Positions 52,324 to 61,665 of a stretch of DNA of 64,000 nucleotides are shown piece after piece (within the stretch, counting starts at the first letter, position 1; every line of letters starts with the position of its first letter). The DNA lies in NCBI GenBank assembly GCA_028818385.1, contig JAPPNY010000122.1, positions 6,887 to 70,886 of the forward strand, read 5' to 3'. The DNA is from Spirochaetaceae bacterium. Lineage in GTDB: Bacteria > Spirochaetota > Spirochaetia > SZUA-6 > Bin103. The notes under the pieces are model-generated. The model searched no databases. It was not told the DNA's origin and saw only the letters and a program-made list of their open reading frames with translations. The translations under genes and the position numbers were made by a program.

Positions 52324-54105
52324 ATGCCCGCACCGAACGCATCCGCAGTGCACCGCCCGGTGTCGATGCGCGTCCTGTTCAGCCAGACCCGCCGGGAGAG
52401 CCCCGGCGACACCGAGGTGGCCGGCCACCGGCTGCTGCTGCGCGCCGGTTTCGTGCGCCAGCTCGGCGCCGGACTGTTCAGCTACCTGCCGCTCGCGCAG
52501 CGTTCGCTGCGCCGCATCGAGACCATCCTGCGCGCGGAGATGGACGCGATCGGGGGCCAGGAGATCACCATGCCGGTGGTCAACCCTGCCTCCGTGTGGC
52601 AGGCGACCGGGCGCTGGCACAAGATCGGCGCGGAGATGGCGCGCCTGCAGGACCGGGAGGGGCGCGACCTGGTCCTGGCGATGACCCATGAGGAAGTGAT
52701 CGCCGCCCTGGTGCGGGACGAGGTGCGCTCCTACAAGCAGCTCCCACAGCTCCTGTACCACGTCCAGACCAAGTTCCGGGACGACCCGCGGCCGCGCGGC
52801 GGGCTGATCAGGGTGCGCGAGTTCACGATGAAGGACTCCTACAGCCTGGACCGCGACGAGGCCGGCCTGGACCGCCAGTACCGCGCCCACTTCGCCGCCT
52901 ACCACCGCATCTTTCGCCGTTGCGGGCTGCCGGTCGTGGACGTCGGCGGCGACGTCGGCATGATGGGCGGCTCGGGCGCGCACGAGTTCATGTACCTGAC
53001 CCCGATCGGCGAGGACTCGATCCTGTCGTGCGATACCTGCGGATACCGCGCCAACCGCCAAGTCGCCCGCTGCCGCAAGCCCGAGCCGGCCCCGGAGCCG
53101 CCCGGTGAGCTGGAGCGGCTGCATACCCCGGGAGCGACCACGATCGAGGAGCTGAGCGAGTTCCTGGGGATCCCCGCGGAACGGACCGCCAAGGCGGTGC
53201 TGCTGATGGGCGCGGGCCTGGGCGAGGGCGGGACGGAACGGCTGGTCTTCGCACTGGTGCGCGGCGACATGGAGGTCAACGAGTTCAAGCTGGCGCAGGC
53301 CTCCGGCGCCACGGGCCTGCGGCCGGCGACGGAGGAGGAGATCCGCGCGGCCGGCACCGTGCCCGGCTACGCCTCACCCGCGGACGTGCGTGGCGCGCTC
53401 ATCGTGGCCGACGACCTGATCCCTGCGACCCCCAACCTGGTCGGCGGCGCCAATGAGCCCGACTACCACGTCCGCAACCTCAACCACGGCCGCGACTTCC
53501 ACGCCGAGGTGGTCGCCGACATCGTCAGCGCCGACGCCGGTGCCGGCTGCCCGGACTGCGACGGCGCGCTGGCGCTGTCGCGCGGCGTGGAGGTCGGCAA
53601 CATCTTCCGGCTGGGCACCTGGATCAGCGACGCGGTCGGCTGCACCTTCCTGGACGCCGACGGCACCGCGAAGCCGGTGGTGATGGGCTCCTACGGCATC
53701 GGCGTGGGCCGGTTGCTGGCCTGCGTGGCCGAGGAGCATCACGACGAGCACGGCCTGGCCTGGCCGGCCACGGTGTCGCCGTTCGACGTCTACGTGGTCG
53801 CCCTGCGCGGCGGCGAGGAAGGGGCCGCGCACCTCGCCGGCGAACTGGTGGAGCAGGGTTTGGAGGTGCTGCTGGACGACCGGGACGAGCGGCCGGGTGT
53901 GAAGTTCAACGACGCCGACCTGATCGGCGTGCCGATCCGGATGACCGTGAGCGCGCGGACGGTCGCCGACGGTGAGGCCGAGCTGAAGCTGCGCCGCGAC
54001 GCGAAGCCGGACCGCGTGCCGTTGCCGAGGGCGGCGGCCGCCGCCATGGAGGCGTGGACAGGCCTCCATGCCGACCTCCAGGAGGAGGACGGCGTACGAC
54101 CGTAG
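52324..54105 (+). CDS. proS: Prolyl-tRNA synthetase, bacterial type with editing insert
   Basis: 593 residues. Class II motifs: VFRQLGAG-like VRQLGAGLFSYLPLAQRSLRRIE, MTHEEV, the motif 2 block RPRGGLIRVREFTMKDSYS, and motif 3 GSYGIGVGRLL. The INS/YbaK-type editing domain lies between about 250 and 385 (TAKAVLLMG, VRGDMEVNEFKL). The C-terminal anticodon-binding domain is present (VYVVALRGGEE onward). It charges tRNA-Pro and edits mischarged alanine. The start could also be ATG 52366. Confidence 0.96.
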   Translation: MPAPNASAVHRPVSMRVLFSQTRRESPGDTEVAGHRLLLRAGFVRQLGAGLFSYLPLAQRSLRRIETILRAEMDAIGGQEITMPVVNPASVWQATGRWHKIGAEMARLQDREGRDLVLAMTHEEVIAALVRDEVRSYKQLPQLLYHVQTKFRDDPRPRGGLIRVREFTMKDSYSLDRDEAGLDRQYRAHFAAYHRIFRRCGLPVVDVGGDVGMMGGSGAHEFMYLTPIGEDSILSCDTCGYRANRQVARCRKPEPAPEPPGELERLHTPGATTIEELSEFLGIPAERTAKAVLLMGAGLGEGGTERLVFALVRGDMEVNEFKLAQASGATGLRPATEEEIRAAGTVPGYASPADVRGALIVADDLIPATPNLVGGANEPDYHVRNLNHGRDFHAEVVADIVSADAGAGCPDCDGALALSRGVEVGNIFRLGTWISDAVGCTFLDADGTAKPVVMGSYGIGVGRLLACVAEEHHDEHGLAWPATVSPFDVYVVALRGGEEGAAHLAGELVEQGLEVLLDDRDERPGVKFNDADLIGVPIRMTVSARTVADGEAELKLRRDAKPDRVPLPRAAAAAMEAWTGLHADLQEEDGVRP

Positions 54106-54125
54106 CCAGTATTGAGGTAAGGCGT

Positions 54126-54131
54126 TAGGCT
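54126..54131 (+). promoter_or_regulatory. -10-like box TAGGCT before the AbrB/VapC module
   Basis: TAGGCT ends 6 nt before the antitoxin GTG at 54138. Confidence 0.4.
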
Positions 54132-54137
54132 ACACGG

Positions 54138-54383
54138 GTGAGAGCGACCGTCTCTTCAAAGGGCCAAATCGTGCTGCCGGCGGAGATCCGCCACCATGAT
54201 GGCATCGAACCGGGCCAGGAGTTCGAGATCGAGCGCCATGACGCCGGCGTCTATCTTCTCACGGCGCGTGAGCCACCCAAGAATCAGGGACTGGTCGACC
54301 TCCTGCTCTCCTGCCCCGTGAAGGACTGGTTCGTTGCCGTGCCGTCCGAGTCGACTGAGCGCATCGTCCCGCCGGATTGGTGA
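54138..54383 (+). CDS. AbrB/MazE-fold antitoxin
   Basis: 81 residues. VSSKGQIVLPAEIRHHDGIEPGQEFEIERHDAGVYLL is the swapped-hairpin AbrB DNA-binding domain. The C-terminal tail (LVDLLLSCPVKDWFVAVP) is the usual VapC-contacting segment. GTG start with a leaderless-type -10. It pairs with the VapC gene 7 nt downstream. Confidence 0.9.
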   Translation: MRATVSSKGQIVLPAEIRHHDGIEPGQEFEIERHDAGVYLLTAREPPKNQGLVDLLLSCPVKDWFVAVPSESTERIVPPDW

Positions 54384-54390
54384 ACGCCCG

Positions 54391-54849
54391 ATGGCGAGGT
54401 TCCTGGCGGACGCCAACGTGCTGTCGGAAGCAACCAAGTCCACGCCCGATCTCGTCGTAGTCGACTGGTTGCGGCGGAACGAGCGCCTGCTGACGGTCGA
54501 TCCTGTGATACTCGGCGAGATCCGCTTCGGCATCCTCCTGTTGCCGGACGGACGGCGGCGCCGGAAGCTCGAGGACTGGTTCAACAAGGTGGTGCGGCGG
54601 ATCGAGTGCTTGGCGTGGGATGCCCGTACCGGCGGGCGCTGGGCGGATTTACTGGCGCAGACGCGCCGCGCCGGCCGCACCATGGCGGTACGGGACAGCC
54701 TCATCGCATCCACGGCTTTGACGTATTCGCTCACGTTGGCCACGCGCAACGTCCACGACTTCGCCGAGTGCGGCCTCACCTTGGTGAATCCGTTTGACTC
54801 GACACCCGCGCAACAGCCCGCTCCATCAGAGCAGCAAAGTCCTTCCTGA
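54391..54849 (+). CDS. VapC-type PIN ribonuclease toxin
   Basis: 152 residues. PIN acidic residues are visible in FLADANVLSEATK, ILGEIRFGI, VRDSLIASTAL and LATRNVHDFAECGL, with a proline/glutamine-rich tail. It is a FitB/VapC-like endoribonuclease neutralised by the preceding AbrB-type antitoxin. Confidence 0.9.
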   Translation: MARFLADANVLSEATKSTPDLVVVDWLRRNERLLTVDPVILGEIRFGILLLPDGRRRRKLEDWFNKVVRRIECLAWDARTGGRWADLLAQTRRAGRTMAVRDSLIASTALTYSLTLATRNVHDFAECGLTLVNPFDSTPAQQPAPSEQQSPS

Positions 54850-54867
54850 GTCGAGGCTGTATCGCGG

Positions 54868-55341
54868 CTATTCGCCCCGGACCAGCTCCACCGCGTTGCC
54901 GACCGCGACCGTGCCGCCGGCGACCACCGTGCAGGTGGCGCCGGCGCGCCAGTCCGGCTCCAGGGCACGCCGCAGGCCTGAGCGTTGCCGGTCCATGATC
55001 CCGCACGGCTGCGTCTCACCGGTGACCCGCAGGCGGACCGCGCCGATGCGCAGCTCGCAGCCGGTGGTGGCGAGCAGGTCGATGCCCGTGACCAGCAGGT
55101 TGGCGCGCCGCGCCGTCCACGGCACCTCCTGACCAAGCTCCGCGCACGCCGACTGCCAAGCGTCGCGGTCGACCACGGTGACCTCGCGCGCCGGCGAACG
55201 GCCGGGCACGTCGCCGACCACGCCGACGCCGGGCCGCAACTCCGCCGCCTCGTGCTCGACCATCGGCGCACCGGGGGTGGGGTGGGTGGCGATCGCCGCC
55301 ACCGTGCCGGTGATCGCGGCCGTGCCGTCGATCACGGCCAT
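54868..55341 (-). CDS. MOSC domain protein
   Basis: 157 residues. The MOSC beta-barrel with its conserved cysteine appears in RVTGETQPCGIMD, preceded by ANLLVTGIDLL and REVTVVDRDAW. MOSC domains carry sulfur or molybdenum cofactor chemistry; this is the small stand-alone form of unknown substrate. It overlaps the end of purM by 10 nt and is last in the NYN-purM-MOSC operon. Confidence 0.83.
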   Translation of the reverse strand: MAVIDGTAAITGTVAAIATHPTPGAPMVEHEAAELRPGVGVVGDVPGRSPAREVTVVDRDAWQSACAELGQEVPWTARRANLLVTGIDLLATTGCELRIGAVRLRVTGETQPCGIMDRQRSGLRRALEPDWRAGATCTVVAGGTVAVGNAVELVRGE

Positions 55342-56390
55342 CGCAGCCCGCCTCCGAACCGCACGGATGGGCCTTCGCCGTTGGCCGGCTCGATCGTCCC
55401 GATCCGGTAGGCGGCGTCTCCCGCCGCGGCCGCGCACGCGACCGCCTCCTGCTCCAGCGCCTCCGGCACGACGGCCACCAAGCCTACTCCCAAGTTGAAC
55501 ACGCGCAGCATCTCCCGGTCATCGATCCCTCCGCTCTCGCGCAGCACCGCGAAGATCGACGGTATCACGAACGCGCCCAGGTCGAGATCCGCGCAGGTCC
55601 CTGCCGGCAGGATCCGCGCCAAGTTGTCGCGCACGCCGCCGCCGGTGACGTGCGCCATGCCGTGCGCGGGCAGGTCGCGCAGCGCCAGGCACAGTCCGCG
55701 ATAGGAACGGTGCGGGCGCAGCGCGGCCTGCAGGAACGGCTCGCCGTCCACGTCCCGGTCGGCCAGGTGCGCGTCCCGTTCCAGGAGCGCCCGCACCAAG
55801 GTGTAACCGTTGGTGTGAATCCCGTTGGAGGCGACCGCCAGCACCGCGTCGCCGGGTTCGATCGCGGTTCCGTCGACGATCCGCTCGCGTTCGACCACGC
55901 CCACCATGCTGGCCGACAGCACGCAGGCGCCCTCGGCCACCACGCCGGGCTGCTCGCTGGTCTCACCGCCCACCAGGCTGCAGCCCTGTTCCCGGCAGGC
56001 CGCCGCAAGCTCGACGATGATGCCGTGAACGGTGTCCGGCTCGAGCCGGCTGCAGACGATCATGTCCAGCACCGCCAGCGGCTCGGCCCCCATCACGGCG
56101 ATGTCGTTCACCAAGTGGTTGACCAGGTCGCGGGCGATGCCGTCGAAGCACCCCGCTCGCGCCGCCAGGAGCTGCTTGCTGCCGGGCTCCTCCGTCTTGA
56201 GCGCGAGCACGGGCTCGCGATAGCCCGCGAAGTCTGCCGCGAACAGCGACGCGAACGCGCCGCTGCGGGTAAGCACGCGCGCGTCGCCGGTGCTCAGGTC
56301 GGCGTCGAGCGTCGCGAATGCGTCCCGCTTGGCGTCCAGCGAGACGCCGGCGTCGGCGTAGGTCAGGCCGCGGCCGGAATCGCCGCTCAA
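55332..56390 (-). CDS. purM: Phosphoribosylformylglycinamidine cyclo-ligase (AIR synthetase)
   Basis: 352 residues, normal for PurM. TYADAGVSLDAKRDAF opens the protein; GSKQLLAARAG, LVNDIAVMGAEPLAVLD, VGGETSEQPGVV, SNGIHTNGYTLVRALL and HVTGGGVRDNLARILP are family signatures. It closes FGAM to AIR with ATP in purine synthesis. ATGA overlap with the NYN gene (56387-56390). No other pur gene is adjacent. Confidence 0.96.
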   Translation of the reverse strand: MSGDSGRGLTYADAGVSLDAKRDAFATLDADLSTGDARVLTRSGAFASLFAADFAGYREPVLALKTEEPGSKQLLAARAGCFDGIARDLVNHLVNDIAVMGAEPLAVLDMIVCSRLEPDTVHGIIVELAAACREQGCSLVGGETSEQPGVVAEGACVLSASMVGVVERERIVDGTAIEPGDAVLAVASNGIHTNGYTLVRALLERDAHLADRDVDGEPFLQAALRPHRSYRGLCLALRDLPAHGMAHVTGGGVRDNLARILPAGTCADLDLGAFVIPSIFAVLRESGGIDDREMLRVFNLGVGLVAVVPEALEQEAVACAAAAGDAAYRIGTIEPANGEGPSVRFGGGLRWP

Positions 56391-57142
56391 TCCGCGTCGG
56401 CCGCCGCCAGACGCACCGTGACGTTGTTGTTTTCGCGATCGCGCCGCATCCGAAACGCCTCCGAATTGCTCTGGATCAGCTTGGACAGCCGCCGGTTGCC
56501 GTAGGTGCGGGGATCGAAGTCCGGGTACAGCTTCTTGAGGTTGTTGGCGATCGTCCCCAGGTCGACCCAGTCGTCGTCGGCCTCCGCCATCTCCAGGGCA
56601 TCCGTGATCACGGTGACGAGGTCGAGCGACCCGCGTTCGGCCTCGTCGGTCTCCGTGACCGGCTGCTTCCTGCCGGTGCGCCGGCGGCTGCGCTCCTCCG
56701 CCATGGCGAGGTTCTCAACGAATCGGAACTCGTTGCAGGCATTGACGAACGAGCGCGGCGTGTGGTCGCGGCCGATGCCGATGACCATGCGGCCGGACTC
56801 GCGGATGCGCAGTGCCAGGCGCGTGTAGTCGCTGTCGCTGGAGACGATCACGAAGCCATCCACGGCACCCCCGAACAGGATGTCCATGGCGTCGATGATC
56901 ATCGCCGAGTCGGTGGCATTCTTGCCGACGGTGTTGCGGAACTGCTGGATCGGCTGGATGGCGTGCGTGGCAAGCTGGCGCTTCCAGCCCTCCATCTGGC
57001 GGTTGGTGAAGTCGGCGTAGATGCGCTTGATGGTCACCACGCCGTAGCGGACGCTCTCCTTGAGCACGGCGCCGATGTGCCCGGGCTGCGCGTTGTCGCC
57101 ATCGATGAGCACCGCCATCCGGCGCTCGGTAAGTTCAGTCAC
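56387..57142 (-). CDS. NYN-domain ribonuclease-like protein with LOTUS/OST-HTH-like C-terminus
   Basis: About 251 residues. The NYN (PIN-like) domain has acidic residues in MAVLIDGDNAQPG, GKNATDSAMIIDAMDIL and VIVSSDSDYTRLALRIRE. The C-terminal region (WVDLGTIANNLKKLYPDFDPRTYGNRRLSKLI) is LOTUS/OST-HTH-like. This is the LabA/YaiI-type organisation, probably RNA-directed. GTG 57142 is chosen because TATATT (57150-57155) lies 7 nt upstream; a TTG at 57151 would overlap that box. Confidence 0.88.
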   Translation of the reverse strand: MTELTERRMAVLIDGDNAQPGHIGAVLKESVRYGVVTIKRIYADFTNRQMEGWKRQLATHAIQPIQQFRNTVGKNATDSAMIIDAMDILFGGAVDGFVIVSSDSDYTRLALRIRESGRMVIGIGRDHTPRSFVNACNEFRFVENLAMAEERSRRRTGRKQPVTETDEAERGSLDLVTVITDALEMAEADDDWVDLGTIANNLKKLYPDFDPRTYGNRRLSKLIQSNSEAFRMRRDRENNNVTVRLAAADAD

Positions 57143-57149
57143 ATCCGAC

Positions 57150-57155
57150 AATATA
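57150..57155 (-). promoter_or_regulatory. -10 box TATATT before the NYN-purM operon
   Basis: Five of six matches to TATAAT on the minus strand; it ends 7 nt before GTG 57142. Confidence 0.5.
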
Positions 57156-57193
57156 CTGCCACTACGCCTGCGAGCCCACCGGCGGAAACAGCG

Positions 57194-57835
57194 CTACACG
57201 AAGGTGATCAGCCGCACCAGCCTGGCGCCGATCGTCATCAGAATGCGGAATACGGGAACGCCCGCGATGCTGAGCAGGATCAGCCCGAACAGCGCGTACT
57301 GGCCGTAGCGGGCGTTGTAGTACCGGTACCAGCGCGCCGCCGCCTCCGGCAGCAGGTGCGGAAGGATCCAGTGACCGTCGAGCGGGCCCAGCGGGATCAG
57401 GTTGAACAGCATCAGGATCAGGTTGATGCGCACGAGCAGCACCACGAACGTTTCCGGTCCCGGCAGGAAGACGAAGGCCACACCGGCGCCGCGCAGCGCC
57501 AGAAAGCCGTTCCAGACCACCGCCGCCAGCAGCAGATTCATGGCGGGGCCGGCGGCGGCGATCCACAGGTCGGCCCGCGGCGACCGCAGGTAGCGCGGGT
57601 CCACCGGTACCGGCCTGGCGTAGCCGAAGCCTACCAGCACCACCATCAGCAGACCCATCGGATCGATGTGCGCCAGCGGGTTGAGGGTGAGCCGGCCGGC
57701 CAGCTCCGCGGTGCGGTCTCCGGACAGCTTGGCGACCGCGGCGTGGGCGTACTCGTGGAACGTCAGCGACACGATCAGGGCGATGGTGATCAGGGCGAAC
57801 AGCAGGATGTCGCCGCGCAGCAACAGGGAGACCAC
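57194..57835 (-). CDS. Site-2-protease family (M50) membrane metalloprotease
   Basis: 213 residues, about five hydrophobic helices. Zinc ligands H27-E28-x-x-H31 (HEYAH) lie in the first helix, and the second ligand motif is NLIPLGPLDGHWIL near residue 148. This is the short, PDZ-less M50 form that cleaves substrates within the membrane; its targets are unknown. GTG 57835 has TATGGT (57842-57847) 6 nt upstream. Confidence 0.88.
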   Translation of the reverse strand: MVSLLLRGDILLFALITIALIVSLTFHEYAHAAVAKLSGDRTAELAGRLTLNPLAHIDPMGLLMVVLVGFGYARPVPVDPRYLRSPRADLWIAAAGPAMNLLLAAVVWNGFLALRGAGVAFVFLPGPETFVVLLVRINLILMLFNLIPLGPLDGHWILPHLLPEAAARWYRYYNARYGQYALFGLILLSIAGVPVFRILMTIGARLVRLITFV

Positions 57836-57841
57836 GCGCCA

Positions 57842-57847
57842 ACCATA
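57842..57847 (-). promoter_or_regulatory. -10-like box TATGGT before the M50 protease gene
   Basis: Minus strand, 6 nt before GTG 57835. Confidence 0.4.
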
Positions 57848-57876
57848 CCGCGGTGGACGGGTCGGATGCCGCGCAC

Positions 57877-57882
57877 TACGGT
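57877..57882 (+). promoter_or_regulatory. -10-like box TACGGT before the membrane-EEP gene
   Basis: TACGGT ends 6 nt before GTG 57889, favouring that start over GTG 57853. Confidence 0.35.
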
Positions 57883-57888
57883 AGCCGG

Positions 57889-59842
57889 GTGAGCGCCCGG
57901 GACCGCCGGCACCAGACGGCATCCGGAGGCGGACAGTCGTCGCTTGCCGCGACGCTGCTCGGCGCGCTGACGTGCGTCTTCGGACTGCAGTTCCTGCGCC
58001 TGCTGGTGGTGGCGCTGTCCGTCAACCTGGTGCAGGTCAACGAGCTGAGCTCGGTGCTGGTGGGCGTCATGGGCCTGGCCGTGTTCGGACTCGGGTTCCT
58101 GGCGCCGGCCGTGCACGGTTTGCTGGGACGTTCCGGCGCGCCCGTGATCTTCGCAGGGCTCGGCCTCCTGCGGATCGCCGAGCAGCTCTCGCCGTCACTG
58201 CCGGCGGACCTGGCGCTGTCGATCGCCGGCACGGTGCTCTTCCTGTGGGCGCTTCCGCTCATGCTGCGATCGCTCCTCGCCGCAGGCCCCGCCGAGAGTG
58301 GACCACATGCCGCGGTTGCGCTCCTGTTGGCGCTGTCGATCGACACGGCCGTCAAGGGCGCGTTCGGAACGATCGACCTCTCGTGGGCGGGCGGCTGGGA
58401 GGCGCACGTGGTCACCGCGGCCCTCGTAGCGGCGCAGTGGATCCTGCTGGGGCTCGCGGCGCCGGCGCGTGCGCTCGCGGCCGCACGACACGCGGCAGCA
58501 CGAGTCTCCTGGGGCGCCCGCTGCCTGGTTTTCGGGCCGGCGCTGGTGCTGCAGTTCCTGACGCTCCAGAACGTCGCGTGGCTGACGGTGAACACCGGCT
58601 GGCCGCAGCCGCTGGTGCTCGCCTGGATCCTGGCCTCGAATCTGGCGGCGGTGGTGGTGGCGCTGTGGCTGGCCCGGCGCAGGGTGGCGCCTCACGGCAG
58701 TCTGCTGGCGCTGCTGGGCGGCGTATTGATCGCATCGGTGGCCGTGGCGTGGACGGGACCCCTGGCGGCGATCGCGGTATTGGTGGGTCATGTCGTGAGC
58801 GCGGTGCTGATGGTCTCGGCGGCGCGGCCCGCAGCCGCCTCGGCCGGCAGGCGGAGCGAAGGGGCCGTGCCGGCATGGACCACCGTTGGCATGCTGGCGC
58901 TGTTGGTGCTCCTGTTCGTCCACTACGCCCAGTACGACATCGCGATTCCCGTTCCGCAGGGGATGGTCCGCCCGCTCGCCGCGCTGCTGGTCGCGCTTGC
59001 GGCGCTGCGCGCCGGCATGAACCGGTCGCCGGTGCCGGCGGGAGTGCCCCGCTCCGTTGCCCTCGCTGCCCTGCTGCTGCTGGCAGTGCCCGCCGTGCAG
59101 CTCGCGACCTGGAACGAGGTCCGAGCCGGCTCGGGCACCGGCTTTCCGGTGCGGGTGATGACCTACAACATCCACCAGGGTTTCGACGCGTACGGCCGCC
59201 ACGGCATGGAGGCGATCGCAGGTCATCGAGGACGAGGACCCCGACGTCGTCGCCCTGCAGGAGATCTCCCGAGGCTGGCTGATCAACGGCTCGGTCGACA
59301 CGCTGGTGTGGCTGTCGCGGCGCCTCGGCATGGCCTACGCGTTCGGGCCCGCGGCCGACCCGGTGTGGGGGAACGCCGTGCTGAGCCGCCTGCCGATCCG
59401 GCGGGCCAGCAACCACCTCATGCCCAACAACGACGACATCGTCATGGACCGCGGCTTCATGACGATCGAGATCGACGTAGGCGGCGGCGAGGTGCTGGCC
59501 GTGCTCGCCACCCACTTCCACCACGAGGAGGAGGATTCCGTGCATCGGATGCCGCAGACGCGTGCGATTCTCGAAGCGATCGAGGCGCACAACACGGTGC
59601 TGCTTGGGGACCTCAACGCCCATCCCGATCACCCCGAGATCGTGCTGATCGCCGACGCCGGCTTCGTCGATGCATTCGTCGCCGCCGGGCCGCCCGGCGA
59701 CGGCTTCACCTGGCCGACCGACGAGCTGGAGAAACGCATCGACTACGTTTGGACGAGCCCGGACCTCACGGTCACGGACTTCTCCCTGCCGATGAGCACC
59801 GCCTCCGATCATCTGGCTGTCGCCGTGACGGTCGACCGGTGA
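57889..59842 (+). pseudogene. Membrane protein with C-terminal endonuclease/exonuclease/phosphatase domain, frameshifted
   Basis: The first ~400 residues hold about a dozen hydrophobic helices. An EEP domain starts with VRVMTYNIHQGFDAYG. After GMEAIA (codon ending 59220) the frame is lost. Starting at 59222 a second frame continues without a gap: VIEDEDPDVVALQEISRGW, TIEIDVGGGEVLAVLATHFHHEE, LLGDLNAHPDHPE, IDYVWTSPDL and ASDHLAVAVTVD, which complete the EEP catalytic set. Relatives read EAIARVIE here, so two bases of an Arg codon seem to be missing (or one base is extra). The remaining sequence is well conserved, so the lesion is recent or an assembly error. The product would be a membrane-tethered phosphodiesterase or nuclease. 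Confidence 0.85.
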
Positions 59843-60453
59843 CGCCGGCCTCGCCGCACGATGCCGCCGCCCGGCGTCTGCACGAACAGATCGACTTCCT
59901 GTGCGCGATCGACGAGTTGAAGGGCGTGCTGCGGCAGACGTCGCTGCTGGACGCCAGCAGGCGGGAGAATTCGGCCGAACACTCCTGGCACCTCGCCCTG
60001 TACGCGCTGGTGCTGGCCGAGTACGCCGAAGGCGACATCGACCTGGCCCGCGTCCTGCGCATGGTGCTCGTGCACGACATCGTCGAGATCGACGCGGGCG
60101 ACACGTACATCTACGACGACACGGGACGGGAAACCAAGGAGGAGCGCGAACGGCAGGCGGCCGACCGGCTGTTCGCGCTGCTGCCGGACGACCAGGCCGG
60201 GGTGCTACGCGCCGCCTGGGACGAGTTCGAGGAACGGCGGACGCCCGAAGCCCGCTTCGCCTACGCGATCGACCGGCTGCAGCCGCTGCTGCACAACCAC
60301 CGCACCCACGGATTCGCCTGGCGGCGGCACGGCATCACGGTCGATCAGGTGTACGAAAAGAACCACCCCATCGGCGACGGCGCGCCGCGGCTGTGGGAGC
60401 TGGCGCGTGAGCTCGTCGAAACGTCCGCGCAGCGCGGCGACCTGAAGCGCTGA
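59839..60453 (+). CDS. HD-domain hydrolase (5'-nucleotidase YfbR-like)
   Basis: 204 residues. HD metal ligands are in ENSAEHSWHLALYALVLAE and VLVHDIVEIDAGDTYIYD, with a later DRLQPLLHNH. The arrangement matches the YfbR/HDDC2 5'-deoxynucleotidases that dephosphorylate dNMPs. GTG overlaps the stop of the frameshifted gene (GTGA), showing the two were translated together when the upstream gene was intact. Confidence 0.88.
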   Translation: MTPASPHDAAARRLHEQIDFLCAIDELKGVLRQTSLLDASRRENSAEHSWHLALYALVLAEYAEGDIDLARVLRMVLVHDIVEIDAGDTYIYDDTGRETKEERERQAADRLFALLPDDQAGVLRAAWDEFEERRTPEARFAYAIDRLQPLLHNHRTHGFAWRRHGITVDQVYEKNHPIGDGAPRLWELARELVETSAQRGDLKR

Positions 60454-60468
60454 CCGGCGGAGGCGCGA

Positions 60469-60954
60469 TTACAGGGGCCGCCGCTGCAGGAAGTACCGGT
60501 TCAGATAGTCGGGCAGGCCGTCGCGGTTGTGGTCGGCGGGATTCGCGCGACGGTTCAGGTAGTCGGGTATGCCGTCGCCGTCGCCGTCGCCGTCGCCATG
60601 GACGACGACCGGCTGGAGGTGCCCGGACATGGCATCGACGATCCGCCGGGCGAGCTCATCGAGCGGGGACTCTGCCGTCCGCCGTGCCGGCCGGTCCGGT
60701 GGCAGCCGCTCCACTGCGAACGAACCGGCCCAGGTGACCTCCCCCGTCGCCACGTCGAGCAGCCGAACCTGCAGCCGTGCGGTGCCCTTCGCGGGATCGA
60801 GGCGGTCCGGGCTGATCAGGATCGCGATCGCGACATCTTCGGAGGCGAACAGCCGCTGCCAGTCCGTTTCGCCCGGCGCCGGCGCGGCCTGCGCGCTTGC
60901 GGCGCAGGCCAGGATCAGCCCGAGCGCGCAGGCGGCGACCGTGCGTTTCGGCAT
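60469..60954 (-). CDS. Exported protein with C-terminal Asp/Gly calcium-binding-type repeats
   Basis: 161 residues. An N-terminal signal ends near ASAQA; a lipobox-like I-L-A-C at position 17 is an alternative. The middle (AIAILISPDRLDPAKGTARLQVRLLDVATGEVTWAGSF) resembles the curli-assembly/LpoB-type fold. The C-terminus carries two D-x-D-x-D-G-x-P-D-Y-L-N-R motifs of the EF-hand/thrombospondin-3 kind, predicted to bind calcium. It is the third gene after COG3014 and lpoB, 7 nt behind lpoB, and presumably works with them in the envelope. Confidence 0.72.
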   Translation of the reverse strand: MPKRTVAACALGLILACAASAQAAPAPGETDWQRLFASEDVAIAILISPDRLDPAKGTARLQVRLLDVATGEVTWAGSFAVERLPPDRPARRTAESPLDELARRIVDAMSGHLQPVVVHGDGDGDGDGIPDYLNRRANPADHNRDGLPDYLNRYFLQRRPL

Positions 60955-60961
60955 CCGGCGC

Positions 60962-61612
60962 CTACTGCCAGGAGAATCTCTGGTTGCTGCCCAGCTTGAC
61001 GATCACCTGCTCGAACTCCCAGTACGCCAGACCGGTCTCGATGTTGGTGGCGGTGAGCTGAAAGTAGTAGTCGACCTGCTGGGCGTCGCCGACGCGGTTG
61101 GTGCGCTGGATGATCTTGCCCGACAGGCTCAGGTCGGGAGCCACCACGGTGCCGTCCTTGGCGACGGTGTCCTGGTTGAACAGCTTGTCTTTCTGCAGCT
61201 CGCGGACCTTGGCGATCAACGGATCCTCGGGATCGTCCACCCCCACGGCGGTGGTGGCGATGACCCGGCCGCTCTCCAGCAGGTCGATCCTGATCTTCTT
61301 GACGAGCTGATCGGTATCGATGTCGAGCGCCGTGTCGTTGACCATCCGGCTGACCGCCATCACCCACGGCGCGTCGCTGCCCGGCTTGACGGACAGGGGA
61401 CTGTCCAGGAACGAGGCTACCGCCTGCTCGGCAGCGAACTCGAAGTCGCGGTAGTCAAGGCCGAGCGTGGTCCGCTCGCCGACCTGCGGCGGATTGGGCT
61501 GCGGGTCGTTGGCCTGACGCAGATCGAGGTACACCGGGTCCTGCGAAGCGCAACCGATCAGCAGGGCGAGCGCCGCGCAGGCGCCCACGGCGAATTGGAC
61601 GAGCGATTTCAT
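60962..61612 (-). CDS. lpoB: LpoB-type penicillin-binding-protein activator lipoprotein
   Basis: 216 residues. The signal ends in the lipobox L-L-I-G-C21. Then the LpoB fold: DFEFAAEQAVASFLDSPL, VMAVSRMVNDTALDIDTDQLVKKIRIDLLESGRV, LSLSGKIIQRTNR, YYFQLTATNIETGLAYWEFEQVIVK. In enterobacteria LpoB spans the periplasm to stimulate PBP1b. ATG 61612 has GGAGG 7 nt upstream; ATG 61618 abuts it. Confidence 0.9.
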   Translation of the reverse strand: MKSLVQFAVGACAALALLIGCASQDPVYLDLRQANDPQPNPPQVGERTTLGLDYRDFEFAAEQAVASFLDSPLSVKPGSDAPWVMAVSRMVNDTALDIDTDQLVKKIRIDLLESGRVIATTAVGVDDPEDPLIAKVRELQKDKLFNQDTVAKDGTVVAPDLSLSGKIIQRTNRVGDAQQVDYYFQLTATNIETGLAYWEFEQVIVKLGSNQRFSWQ

Positions 61613-61665
61613 CTGCATGCCTCCAATGTAGTCCCCCTCCAATATAGTCCCATTGTCGGCCGAAT

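Noticed and set aside
54112..54117. TTGAGG as a -35 for the AbrB/VapC module.
   Set aside because: Only 8 nt separate it from the -10-like box, too short for a sigma-70 promoter.
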